From Ovis canadensis (Eukaryota; Chordata; Mammalia; Artiodactyla; Bovidae): a stretch of DNA of 64,000 nucleotides. Shown piece by piece: positions 12,349 to 22,476 of the stretch (its first letter is position 1; every line of letters starts with the position of its first letter). The notes under the pieces are model-generated. The model was not told the origin of the DNA and ran no database searches. It saw only the letters and a list, made by a program, of their open reading frames with translations. The stretch spans positions 41,591,501 through 41,655,500 of the forward strand of contig NC_091247.1 in the NCBI RefSeq assembly GCF_042477335.2. Direction: 5' to 3'. A program made the position numbers and the translations under genes.

Positions 12349-13073
12349 GATTAATGTGTCATTGTTTTTACTCACAAGTTTCTCAGGCAATACTGAAGTG
12401 TGGATCAATTTGCCACTCCATAAAAATAAAAATGTTAAAAAGCATTTAAATACATCCCATGCTTTTTAGGATGACTGCTATTTATCTTGCCTACAGTTTC
12501 TCAAGTTGTTGTTCACTGGGCTTTATCCGCCTCTTCAAGTTTATTGTTAGGATTATCAGGCAGGAAAATACTACCTGCCATAGCCTCAGTGGTTTCCAAG
12601 AGTTCTAAATTTCTCTCATTATTTTGCTCACTGAGGAATTATCTTCAACAGTTGTGGGTAAGTTTATGTTCCAAATATGTTTACATTATTAAACATTTAA
12701 AAGGCAAAGAAAAATAGCCTGCAAATTCTAGAGTTATCAGGGGTTTTTTGTACTACCAAAGAATTCGCTGTGGAGGGAAATAGAACTAAAAATAGGAGTA
12801 TGTTTGCAAACAAACATTGGAGTATAATTATAGCAGAAAGTTGAACAAATACGTGGGAAACATTTTGCATGTGTACAACCAAATTTAAATATACATGATC
12901 TCAGGGGACAAATTCATGTTCCTAAAATCCTAGTCATGCAAATCTTCTGGGACTTATCAAAAAAATTCCCCTTCTAGCTGGTTATATCAAGACACAGATA
13001 TCTGGCCCTAAGTCATAGTTCTGTGACCTCCCTCAATATCATCCTCAGTTATTTTGGATGAATCCGCAGCACT
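12349..13073. other. Unassigned non-coding sequence
   Basis: I see no recognisable repeat or gene. Open frames of up to 76 codons on both strands show no motif. Confidence 0.5.
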
Positions 13074-13084
13074 AATGTAATGAG

Positions 13085-13309
13085 GACATGCTCATGCGTG
13101 CTCAGTGTGTCTGACTCTGCAACCTATGGACTGTAACTTGTGAGGCTCCTCTGTCCATGGAAATTTTCAGTCAAGAATACTGGAGTTGCCGTTTCCTACT
13201 CCAAGGGATCTTTCCAACCCAGGGATCAAAGCCGTGTCTCTTGAATCTCCTGCATTGGCAGGTGGATTTTTTTTTTTTTTTTTTTACCAGAGGGCCACCT
13301 GGGAAACCC
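13085..13309 (-). mobile_element. Bov-tA SINE with 11-bp target-site duplication
   Basis: Minus-orientation Bov-tA. Perfect direct repeats AATGTAATGAG flank it at 13074-13084 and 13310-13320, so the edges are exact. A run of 19 T at 13267-13285 sits inside the head and replaces part of the usual head sequence. Confidence 0.96.
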
Positions 13310-13320
13310 AATGTAATGAG

Positions 13321-13901
13321 TGCACAATGGCAAAGTACTCCATTTTGCAGGTATTCACTATACATGAGTGTTCTACATTCTGTGTTTTTGTGAAGGATTC
13401 AAAATAGCGTGACATGGAAAATGGAATTCTGCTAATTTGTCTGTATATGCAAAATCACATTTACTCCTCCAAATCTTTCTTTCAGAGCTTCACATAAGAT
13501 TGATGCTCCTGGGCACATTGCCATGTTTATCCTGCACCATTACATGACACCTAAACTTTTGTACTTAGCAAGCCATCTAATCTCCAAGGGTAGTGGGATC
13601 AACCTGAGAAGAAAAGCAATGCACCATACTTTAGTGGCAGCTACCTCGTAACTTGTACAACAACATCATTGCATCATTAAGATGCCCTAGTGAGTTATGA
13701 CTAAATATCTCAAATTAGCAAATCAACATGCAGAATCCTCCAAATATATTTGACTTTCAAAGTGAGACAGGAATAAAAACACACACTAGTTGAAGCAACT
13801 ATTATTTCCAGTATATTTTTAACGAAATAGAGAGGGATAAGAGATTTTTGACATGCTAAATCAAAATTCAAAAAGATTTGCACATCAAATATATTTGTGA
13901 C
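13321..13901. other. Unassigned non-coding sequence
   Basis: Single-copy-looking sequence with no feature that I can support. Confidence 0.5.
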
Positions 13902-13910
13902 TATATATAC

Positions 13911-15382
13911 CAGTTCAGTTCAGTTCAGTTGCTCAGTCGTGTCCGACTCTTTGCGACCCCATGAATGACAGCACGCGAGGCCTCCCTGTCCATCACCAAC
14001 TCCCAGAGTTCACTCAGACTCACGTCCATCAAGTCAGTGATGCCATTCAGCCATCGCATCCTCTGTCGTCCCCTTCTCCTCCTGCCTCCAATCCCTCCCA
14101 TCATCAGAGTCTTTCAATGAGTCAACTCTTCACGTGAGTTGGCCAAAGTACTGGAGTTTCAGGCTTCAGCAATATGTGAACCGTGAACTTCCAGATGTTC
14201 AAGCTGATTTTAGAAAAGACAGAGGAACCAGAGATCAAATTTCCAACATCTGCTGAATCATCAAAAAAGCAAGAGTTCCAGAAAAACATCTATTTCTGCT
14301 TTATCGATTATGCCAAAGCCTTTGACTATGTGGATCACAATAAACTGTGGAAAATTCTGAAAGAGATGGAAATACCAGACCACCTGACCTGCCTCTTGAA
14401 AATCTATGTGCAGGTCAGGAAGCAACAGTTAGAACTGGATATGGAACAACAGACTGGCTCCAAATAGGAAAAGGAATCTGTCAAGGCAGTATATTGTCAC
14501 CCTGCTTATTTAACTTATACGCAGGGTACATTGTGAGAAATGCTGGGCTGGAAGAAGCCAAAGCTGGAATCAAGATTGCCAGGAGAAATATCAATAACCT
14601 CAGATATGCAGATGACATCACCCTTATGGCAGAAAGTGAAGAGGAACTAAAAAGCCTCTTGATGAAAGTGAAAGAGGAGAGTGAAAAAGTTGGCTTAAAG
14701 CTCAACATTCAGAAAACGAAGATCATGGCATCCGGTCCCATCACTTCATGGCAAATAGATGGGGAAACAGTGGAAACAGTGTCAGACTTTATTTCTGGGG
14801 GCTCCAAAATCACTGCAGATGGTGATTGCAGCCATGAAATTAAAAGACGCTTACTCCTTGGAAGGAAAGTTATGACCAACCTAGATAGCACATTGAAAAG
14901 CAGTGACATTACTGTGCCAACAAAGGTCCATCTAGTCAAGGCTATGGTTTTTCCAGTGGTCATGTATGGATGTGAGAGTTGGACTGTGAAGAAGGCTGAG
15001 CCCTGAAGCATTGATGCTTTTGAAGTGTGGTGTTGGAGAAGACTCTTGAGAGTCCCTTGGACTGCAAGGAGATCCAACCAGTCCATTCTGAAGGAGATCA
15101 GTCCCGGTTGTTCTTTGGAAGGAATGATGCTAAAGCTGAAATGCCAGCACTTTGGCCACTTCATGCAAATAGTTGACTCATTGGAAAGACTCTGATGCTG
15201 GGAGGGATTGGGGGCAGGAGGAGAAGGGGATGACCGAAGATGAGATGGCTGGATGGCATCACGGACTTGATGGACATGAGTTTGAGTGAACTCCGGGAGT
15301 TGGTGATGGACAGGGTGGCCTGGCGTGCTGCAGTTCATGGGGTTGCAAAGAGTCGGACACAACTGAGCAACTGAACTGAACT
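13911..15382. mobile_element. Two-headed BovB composite, 3' ends at both outer edges
   Basis: The left arm (13911-14165) is a minus-strand BovB 3' end. The right arm (14166-15382) is a plus-strand BovB from the RT to its 3' end. The whole unit is flanked by TATATATA at 13902-13909 and 15383-15390. The outer ~250 bases of each arm are inverted copies. The plus arm has an open frame at 14347-15006 with the YADD box at 14605-14616 and the YGCESWTVKK region. A partly overlapping frame at 14183-14467 holds FIDYAKAFD (motif A). The frames are out of register and the copy is dead. The join at 14160-14175 shares CTTCAGCA between the two parents. Confidence 0.93.
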
Positions 15383-15507
15383 TATATATATATGAATATA
15401 TATAAATGTATTTTCCCTAATTGACAAATGACTTCATATCAGATATGCATTGCCCTTAACCACCACACACTACTATAAATCAGAACGCAAACACCAATCA
15501 GGTAGGG

Positions 15508-15664
15508 TTGCTGTTCAGTCACTAAGTTGTGTCTGACTCTTTGAGACCCCGTGAACTGCAACACACCAGTCTTCCCTGTCCTTGACCATATCCCAGAGTT
15601 TCCTTAAACTGATGTTCATTGAGTCGCTGATGCCATCCAACCATTTCATCCTCTGTCATCCCCC
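15508..15664 (-). mobile_element. BovB 3' tail fragment
   Basis: A short 5'-truncated BovB end in minus orientation, starting at the GTTCAGTCA tail and ending at 'ctctgtcatccccc'. Confidence 0.88.
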
Positions 15665-16779
15665 TAATAAGGTAGTACATTAGAGGTAAAATGAGAAGTG
15701 ATCTATGAGTAGATAGATGGGAAATAGCTAAAATCTATAAAAGGAAGATATCTATACTGATGACAACGTGTTTTCTGTTCTGTGTATACTAAAAGCTTTA
15801 TCATTTGTCTTTATTTCATTTTAGTCCTCTTCTTTCTTAACCTCCCTTAAAAGCTAAAAAAGCCCTCCCTTTTGCCATTCTTTTGTAAAAGTGCCTTCAT
15901 TATTAATTCCAAAAATATAATTCCCTTTGCTCCCTTGTCTTATATGTTTCCTCCAACTGTTCACTGCTTTGCTCAAGGCTGACCTGTGCTCAATGTCAGA
16001 TTTCTTCCCAAGCATTGCACCTGCCCTGATTGTACCTGACTTCTATCCCAAGGGCTTTTTCCTGGGGACCTCAGGTCCCTCTCCAGCTGAAGCTGGACTA
16101 CTGAAGACAAGGGCAGGCCATTTAGATGGGGATAGGGGGAGTACTCATTTGCTTTTCTTGCAGCACATCTCAACAACTAATGGCATTTACTTTGTAGCTG
16201 CCCATATCTTCTTGTTTTTACCCTTCTCTTGGTTTCACAAAGTGCCACTTAGCTATGCCTTGAACACCTCAGGAACTGCTTACAAATGTCCATCCAATTC
16301 GTTCCTATGTCATTGTTCTGAGCTACCCATGCTGCAAACTGCCAGTGTGCCCTTCCTTTCATCTCGCATTCCTCAACAGTGATCTGAGCCCTTTTCTTTC
16401 AAAGCATCTTCCCATGGGACAGAGACCAGACAATTTCTCATAGTCATCAACTCAGATTGCTGAGTCTTCTGTCTTCAAACTCATGTCAAGCTCCATCACA
16501 CCTACATCTTCAAAAAGTCAAGAGTATTAGGATTCATTTGACAATCCCTGCCACCAGTTATTATCAGCATGTTCAGGATAAAATGAAAATAGTGACACAT
16601 TTTTTATTTCAAACAATATGAAGTTGACATATGTCTCCCTATTCCTTCTCAAGTACAGCTAAACCCTTAAGTGTTATATATAAGAAGACACTGAAAGGTA
16701 GGGAAAAAAGGCAAACTGGCTAAGGAACTTGGGACTCAAGACATGGTAGTATGTTTCCTATATTTTCTTTCTGCTTCCT
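15665..16779. other. Unassigned sequence with a 151-codon open frame of unknown meaning
   Basis: No repeat family is recognised. A plus-strand frame at 15927-16382 codes 151 residues and is the longest open frame in the window outside known elements. It has several hydrophobic stretches (for example around residues 90-110), but no known domain, no clear Kozak context that I can judge, and an ordinary composition. I treat it as chance until conservation says otherwise. Confidence 0.4.
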
Positions 16780-17370
16780 TTATATCCCAGACTGGCAACT
16801 GGAGAAGCTTGTAACATGGTATAGCTACTTCGGAAAAAGTTCTGGCAGTTTTTATAAAACTACACATATGCCTACTCTATGGCACATCAATTCCAATATT
16901 CCATTTATGCAAATTAAACTAAATCATATATCCACAAGGGACATAACACTCACAGTAGTTTTATTCATAACAACTAAAAACTTGAACTTGCCCATGTGTC
17001 CATGAACTTAAGAATGAACTAACTGTGATTTGCTTTACACTCCCAATACATGAAACAATATGGATAGATCTTAAAGATGTCACACTGAGTTGATGAGCTA
17101 GACGCAAGAGTAGACACAGTAGATTCTATTTATATGGACTATTAGAACAAGATAAGTTTCTGCGGCAAAAACAAATCTTAATTCTTCTTGTATCTGGGGA
17201 ATGGGACAGAAATTGGCATAATGAAAATTTCTGATATAATTAAACTATTGTATAATTTGAGTGGATTGTGTATCATAGGTTTATGTATTTGTCAAATTTC
17301 AGCAGATTTAATTGTTCATTTCATTATATGTAAATTTTACGTCAGAAGTAAAGAACTGTAAGGAAATATT
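16780..17370 (+). mobile_element. Old L1 3' end
   Basis: Matches the 3' end of L1M-type elements in order: 'ggcagttttt', 'acatatgcctac', 'ttattcataacaac', 'gaacttaagaatg', then 'tgtaaattttacgtc' near the tail. It is diverged with no open frame of note. Confidence 0.8.
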
Positions 17371-17589
17371 AGACTCTAGCTAATGGTAGCAATGTTGAAG
17401 TATTTAGAAGGAAGTGCCACTAACACTTGTAATTTACTTTTAAATGCCTTAAAATATATGATATTTGAATGGATGAATAAATCTATGATAAACAAGCCTT
17501 GTTAAATGATAATAGAAGAATTAGGTGGTGAGTATTACTCACTGTAAACTTCTTCCAATTTGCTTTATGTTTGGAATTTTTGTTGGGTG

Positions 17590-17997
17590 AGAGATTGACC
17601 ATGTGTATGTATACAAGTGGTTGTCTTTCAAGACTTTTTATTCCGTTATTTTTTATTCTTCAATTAATACCACACTATCTTACTTACTCTAGCTTTATAT
17701 TAAATTCTTCTTCAAGATCATCTTCACCACTTTCAGCCATTGCTTCAACTGTAAATTTTAGAATCATATTGTCAATTTCTACAATAGTTTCTGTGAGATT
17801 TTGATGGGATGGAATTGAATCTCTGGATCAATTTGGAGGAAATTAATTTTAATTTGTGAACATACTCTGTTCCTCTATTTCTTTAACATCTCTCAATAAT
17901 GTTCTGAAGATTTTAGTATAGAAATATTGAATCTCTTCTTGGTATGTTTTCTCAGGTACTGGAATTTTTAATTCTTTGGAAATGCAGTTTTATTTCA
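17590..17997 (-). mobile_element. Old L1 ORF2 fragment, antisense
   Basis: Antisense ORF2 of an old L1: an AGCTTTATATTAAAT block at 17690, 'gattttgatggg' at 17800, and the CTTTAACATCTCTCAATAATG-like block at 17881. Strongly diverged. Confidence 0.6.
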
Positions 17998-18425
17998 CTT
18001 TTGTAGCATAGTACTTCCCTCTTATCAGCAGAGGACTTGATACAAAACCCTAGTGGATGCCTGAAACTACAGATAGTAGCAAACCATTCACATACCATGA
18101 TTTTTCCTATACATACATACCTACAATAAAGTTTAATTTGCAAATTAGGCACAGTAAGAAATTAACAACAATAATAATAAAATAAAAAATAAGGAATGTC
18201 TCCCTCTCTCTCTCTCTGAATATTTTATTGTGCATTTTAATGCTTTTTTTCATTGTAACTAAGCACTTACTATGCTCTGTGGCCATAAATTTGCAGTTTG
18301 AGATGTGACAGTAGCAAAACTAACATGAATTTCTTTTTTCTTCTTCACAATTTCACAAATGAAAACCTCATTCTTACCATAGATCTTAGCAACCACAGCA
18401 AACATTTTTTTCTTTCTTTTCTAAA
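17998..18425 (-). mobile_element. Tigger-type (pogo/mariner superfamily) DNA transposon relic
   Basis: The left part, 'ggatgcctgaaac' at 18055 and the 'acatacatacctacaataaag' stretch at 18110-18130, matches the non-coding end of Tigger/MER2-like transposons. The right part (about 18296-18420), read on the minus strand, encodes a decayed version of the transposase N-terminal CENP-B-type helix-turn-helix (KIYGKNE- and VKKEK-like motifs, allowing for mutations). The left inverted terminus is not clear and the right side ends at an L1. Confidence 0.72.
18296..18420 (-). pseudogene. Tigger transposase, N-terminal DNA-binding fragment
   Basis: Read on the minus strand, the sequence gives a broken form of the first helix-turn-helix of a pogo-like transposase, the domain family that also gave rise to CENP-B and the JRK/TIGD genes. 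Visible traces are the 'gctaagatctatggtaag' block (18375-18392) and the segment for a lysine-rich VKK(E)K motif at about 18330-18360. Only about 40 codons remain and the frame is interrupted, so no function is expected. A domesticated gene is excluded by the lack of any longer frame. Assignment to Tigger rather than another pogo family is from memory of the consensus. Confidence 0.6.
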
Positions 18426-18786
18426 GACCCCAAATAGCCAAAGCAATCTTTTTTTTTCTTTCAAAGCAGTCTTGAGAAAGGAAAGATTGACTTCAGAGCA
18501 TACTGCAAAGCTGCAGTCATCAAAACAGTATGGTACTGGCACAAAAACAGAAACACAGATTCAATGGAATCAGACAGAAAGTCCAGAGATAAACCCATAT
18601 ATCTATGGTCAACTAAACTATGACAAAGGAGGCAAAAATATACAATGGAGAAAATATTGTCACTTCAATTAGTGGTGCTGAGAAAAATGGGTAGATACAT
18701 GTAAAAGAAAAAAATTAGAACACCACACACAAAAACTCAAAATGGATTAAAGCTAGAAATATAAAGCCAGACATAATAAAAATCTT
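18426..18786 (+). mobile_element. L1 ORF2 part A (interrupted element)
   Basis: Plus-strand L1 ORF2 downstream of the RT: 'caaatagccaaagcaatc' at 18430, GTATGGTACTGGCAC at 18528-18542 and 'gacaaaggaggcaa' at 18621. It stops at 18786, where a minus-strand BovB starts, and resumes at 20062. An imperfect duplication of about 8 bases (AAATCTT near 18779, AAACTCTT at about 20063) brackets the BovB. Confidence 0.9.
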
Positions 18787-20061
18787 CAGTTCAGTTCAGT
18801 TCACTCTCAGTTGTGTCCAACTCTTTGTGACCCCATGAATTGCAGCACGCCAGGCCTTCCTGTCCATCACCATCTCCCGGAGTTCACTCAAACTCATGTC
18901 CATTGAGGCTGTGATGCCACCCAGCCATTTCATCCTGTCATCCCCTTTTCCTCCTGCACCCAAACCTTCCCAGCATCAGAGTCTTTTCCAATGAGTCAAC
19001 TCTTCGCATGAGGTGGCCAAAGTACTGGAGTTTCAGCTTTAGCATCATTTCTTCCAAAGAACACCCGGGACTGATCTCCTTCAGAATGGACTGGTTGGAT
19101 CTCCTTGCAGTCCAAGGGACTCTCAAGAGTCTTCTCCAACACCACACTTCAAAAGCATCAATTCTTCAGCGCTCAGCCTTCTTCACAGTCCAACTCTCAC
19201 ATCCATACATGACTACTGGAAAAACCATAGCCTTGACTAGACAGACCTTTGTTGGCAAAGTAATGTCACTGCTTTTGAATATGCTATCTAGGTTGGTCAC
19301 AACTTTCCTTCCAAGGAGTAAGCGTATTTTAATTTCAGGGCTGCAATCACCATCTGCAGTGATTTTGGAGCCTAAAAAATAAAGTGCCACTGTTTCCACT
19401 GTTTCCCCATCTATTTGCCATGAAGTGATGGGACTGGATGCCATGATCTTCGTTTTCTGAATGTTGAGCTTTAAGCCAACTTTTTCACTCTCCTCTTTCA
19501 CTTTCATCAAGAGGCTTTTTAGTTCCTCTTCACTTTCTGCCATAAGGGTGGTATCATCTGTATATCTGAGGTTATTGATATTTCTCCCAGAAATCTTGAT
19601 TCCAGCTTGTGCTTCTTCCAGCCCAGCATTTCTCACAATGTACCCTGCATATAAGTTAAATAAGCAGGGTGACCATATAAGCCTTGATGTATTCCTTTTC
19701 CTATTTGGAACCAGTCTGTTGCTCCATATCCAGTTCTAACTGTTGCTTCCTGACCTGCATATAGATTTCTCAAGAGGCAGGTTAGGTGGTCTGGTATTCC
19801 CATCTCATGAAGAATTTTCCACAGTTTATTGTGATCCACACAGTCAAAGGCTTTGGCATAGTCGATAAAGCAGAAACAGATGTTTTTTTGGAACTCTCTT
19901 GCTTTTTCGATGATTCAGCAGATGTTGGCAATTTGATCTCTGGTTCCTCCGCCTTTTCTAAAACCAGCTTGAACATCAAGGAGTTCACAGTTCACGTATT
20001 GCTGAAGCTTGGCTTGGAGAATTTTGAGTATTATTTTACTAGTGTGTGAGATGAGTCCAAT
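18787..20061 (-). mobile_element. BovB LINE, 5'-truncated, inserted in L1
   Basis: Minus-orientation BovB from its CAGTTCAGT tail at 18787 to the RT fingers region at about 20061. The frame at 19636-19166 holds the RT palm end and thumb. The catalytic box at 19553-19564 reads YTDD instead of YADD, keeping both aspartates. The YGCESWT motif is retained. Upstream frames 19839-19633 and 19988-19782 hold earlier RT parts in other registers. The endonuclease is absent, so the copy is dead. Confidence 0.95.
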
Positions 20062-20140
20062 TGTAAACTCTTAGAGGAAAACATTAGAACACTCTTTAAC
20101 ATAAAACACAGCAATATTTTCTGATCCACCTCTTTGGTTT
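20062..20140 (+). mobile_element. L1 ORF2 part B (same element as 18426-18786)
   Basis: Continues the L1 exactly where part A stopped ('aaactcttagaggaaaacat' onward) to 'gatccacctc'. The next L1 bases in the consensus appear only at about 21299, after a ~1.16 kb insert. Confidence 0.85.
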
Positions 20141-20325
20141 AGTAACTAAGTCATGTCCTCCTCTTGCTGCCCTGTGGACTGTAGCCTGCAAGGCTCTTCT
20201 GTCCATGGGATTTTCCAGGGAAGTGGGTTGCTATTTTCTTCTCCAGGGGATCTTCCCGACCCAGGGATAGAATCTGTATCCTGCACTGCAGGCAGATTCT
20301 TTACTGCTGAGCCACCAGGGAATTC

Positions 20326-20327
<2 letters not shown>
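20141..20327 (-). mobile_element. Bov-tA SINE
   Basis: Minus orientation. The 3' tail faces the L1 at 20141 and the head (GAATTCCCTGGTGG on the minus strand) ends at 20327. It is the terminal part, in minus-strand sense, of the insert that also carries the GPR26-like exon. Confidence 0.94.
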
Positions 20328-20328
<1 letters not shown>

Positions 20329-20381
<53 letters not shown>

Positions 20382-20411
20382 GGGTGTGTGTGTGTGTGTG
20401 TGTGTGTGTGT
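20329..20411. repeat. Compound (TA)n-(TG)n microsatellite
   Basis: About 25 TA units (20329-20379) are followed by GGGG and about 14 TG units (20384-20411). It lies directly against the 5' end of the Bov-tA and is likely length-variable. Confidence 0.97.
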
Positions 20412-21298
20412 AGTTGTGTTAAGCCTCGGAAACCCAGCATGCATGTCATACCTACAGTACATCTCAATTTGAACTAGTCACATTCAAGTGCTTTGCTTCA
20501 GTGGGACCGGTGACTGGTGGCTCCCATGCAAGGCTCTAGACTTGGTCCATAGTGTCCCTTCTGCTGGAATTGCCCCCCCTTGAAGCCACACCCACTTTAC
20601 TCACTCCTGCCTCAGAAGTCTGGGATGCTTCCCTATCAGATGCCATGTCATGGTGTTCCATCCAGGTGGGAGACTCGTATCTACAGGGTCATGTCACCCT
20701 CACAGGGGCCTCTCCTGCAGGACCTCACCAGCCCACGCCTCCTCTGCAGGGTCTCTTTCATGCTTTACACAGAGAAGGTGCTGAGGAAATGTGTGCTGAA
20801 ATGAAATGACAGTATGTTTGCATGTTTTCTGAGCTTGGCTTAGGATGGCTCCTTCTTTCAGAAAGGAAAGTCAAGGCAGTGGCTGGATGGGGTGGTGGCA
20901 GTGGGCAGGGGAGTGTTTCGCAGAGGTTTCCTAGGCTTAGCTTTTTCTCCTTAGTAAGTTGTCTTTTCTCCCCATAAAAGACAAACAACTTTGTCAATGT
21001 TTTTTAAAATTAAAATGCATCATGTCCATTTGGAGAGAACATATTGAGTTGTGAACTGACCGCGTTTTTACTGAAACAGTTTTATTCTGGGCATCATTAG
21101 TGGGAACCAAGCTGGTGATCACATAGGGTACAAAGCACACGAGGAAGGTGCCTATGAAGATGCTGATCTTCTTGGTGGCTTGCTCCCACCACCTCTTCTG
21201 CTCCTCCAGACAGCAGTCCCACACACTACACACAAGAGAGAGAGAAGGTGAGTCACGGGGCAGGTCTGCCAGTTACAGGGACTTACTGTCATGAATGC
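20412..21298 (-). other. Captured segment carrying a GPR26-like exon and intron flanks
   Basis: Non-repeat sequence inserted between two contiguous parts of one L1. On the minus strand the order is intron-like sequence (21298-21226), the exon (21225-21112), then about 700 bases of downstream flank (21111-20412), then the microsatellite and the SINE. Part of the flank around 20440-20560 recalls an old interspersed repeat, which I cannot name. It is less AT-rich than its surroundings. Confidence 0.6.
21112..21225 (-). pseudogene. GPR26: Decayed exon of GPR26 (orphan GPCR), transmembrane helix 6 region
   Basis: The 114-base minus-strand segment is open and codes for the end of intracellular loop 3 and helix 6 of a class A GPCR: CLEEQKR, then ATKKIS, then FIGTFLVCFVPYVIT. 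I recognise this as GPR26 (close paralogue GPR78), an orphan receptor of brain plasma membrane. A pyrimidine-rich tract and AG at 21227-21226 precede it like a real splice acceptor, so the copy comes from unspliced DNA or RNA, not mature mRNA. After VIT the match stops. The base pair following the exon is CT, not the GT expected of a donor. Conserved arginines have become Trp, Cys or Gln, as expected from CpG decay. With no other exon nearby, this is a non-functional fragment. The GPR26 versus GPR78 choice is from memory. Confidence 0.72.
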
Positions 21299-21745
21299 TG
21301 AGGAATGAAAATAAAAATAAATAAATGGGGCTGAGTTAAACTTAAGAGCTTTTGCACAGCAAAGAAAACAGTAAGCAAAATGAAAAATGAGCCTACAGAA
21401 TGGGAGAAAATATTTGCAAATGAAATGATCAATAAGGGATTAATCCCCCAGATATACAAATGACTCTTGCAGTTCAATATAAAAACAACAATCAACAAAA
21501 ACTCAATTTAAGAAATGGACTAAGATATAAATAACCTTTTCTCCAAAGAAGACGTGGAGAAGGTAAAAAAAGCATATGAAAAGATGCACAGCACCATTAA
21601 TTATTAGAGAAATGCAAATCAAAACTACAATGAAGTATCACCACGTAACAGCCAGAAGGTCTATCATCAAAAAATGTACAAACAATAAATTCTGGAGGAG
21701 GTGTGCAGGAAAGGGAACCCTCCAACACTATTGGTGGGGCTGTAA
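21299..21745 (+). mobile_element. L1 ORF2 part C (same element as 18426-18786 and 20062-20140)
   Basis: Resumes the L1 ('ataaataaatgggg', 'aaacttaagagcttttgcac') and continues through 'tctccaaagaagac' to the cysteine-rich region at 21700-21740. The minus-strand BovB begins immediately after it. A frame crossing this border is an L1/BovB-antisense artefact. Confidence 0.9.
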
Positions 21746-22476
21746 ATTCAGTTCAGTCAGTAAGTCATGTCTGACTCTTTGTGACCCCATGGACTCCAGC
21801 ATGCCAGGCTGCCCTGTTCATCACCAACTCCTGGAGCTTGCTCAAATTCACTTCCATCGAATCAGTGATGCCATCCAATCATCTCATCCTCTGTCTTCCC
21901 CTTCTCCTCCTGCCCCCAATCCCTCCCAGCATCAGAGTCTTTTTCAATGAGTCAACTCTTCGCATGAGGTGGCCAAAGGACTGGAGCTTCAGCTTTAGCG
22001 TCATTCCTTCCAAAGAAATCCCAGGGTTGATCTCCTTCAGAATGGACTGGTTGGATCTCCTTGCAGTCCAAGGGACTCTCAAGAGTCTTCTCCAACACCA
22101 CACTTCAAAAGCATCAATTCTTCGGTGCACAGCCTTCTTCACAGTCCAACTCTCACATCCATACATGACCACAGGAAAAACCATAGCCTTGACTAGATGG
22201 ACCTTATTGGCAAAGTAATGTCTCTGGTTTTGAATATACTATCTAGATTGGTCATAACTTTTCTTCCAAGGAGTAAGTATATTTTAATTTCATGGCTGCA
22301 GTCACCATCTACAGTGATTTTGGAGCCCCCCCAAAAAAAGTCTGACACTATTTCTACTGTGTCCCCATCTATTTGCCATGAAGTGATGGGACTGGATGCC
22401 ATGATCTTCGTTTTCTGAATGTTGAGCTTTAAGCCAACTTTTTCACTCTCCTCTTTCACTTTCATCAAGAGGCTTT

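Noticed and set aside
14709..15362. 217-codon minus-strand frame
   Set aside because: It is the antisense of the plus-strand BovB, with recurrent antisense peptides seen at every BovB copy.
18787..18830. Tandem CAGTT repeats as a separate satellite
   Set aside because: They are the normal 3' tail of BovB, found at the end of most copies.
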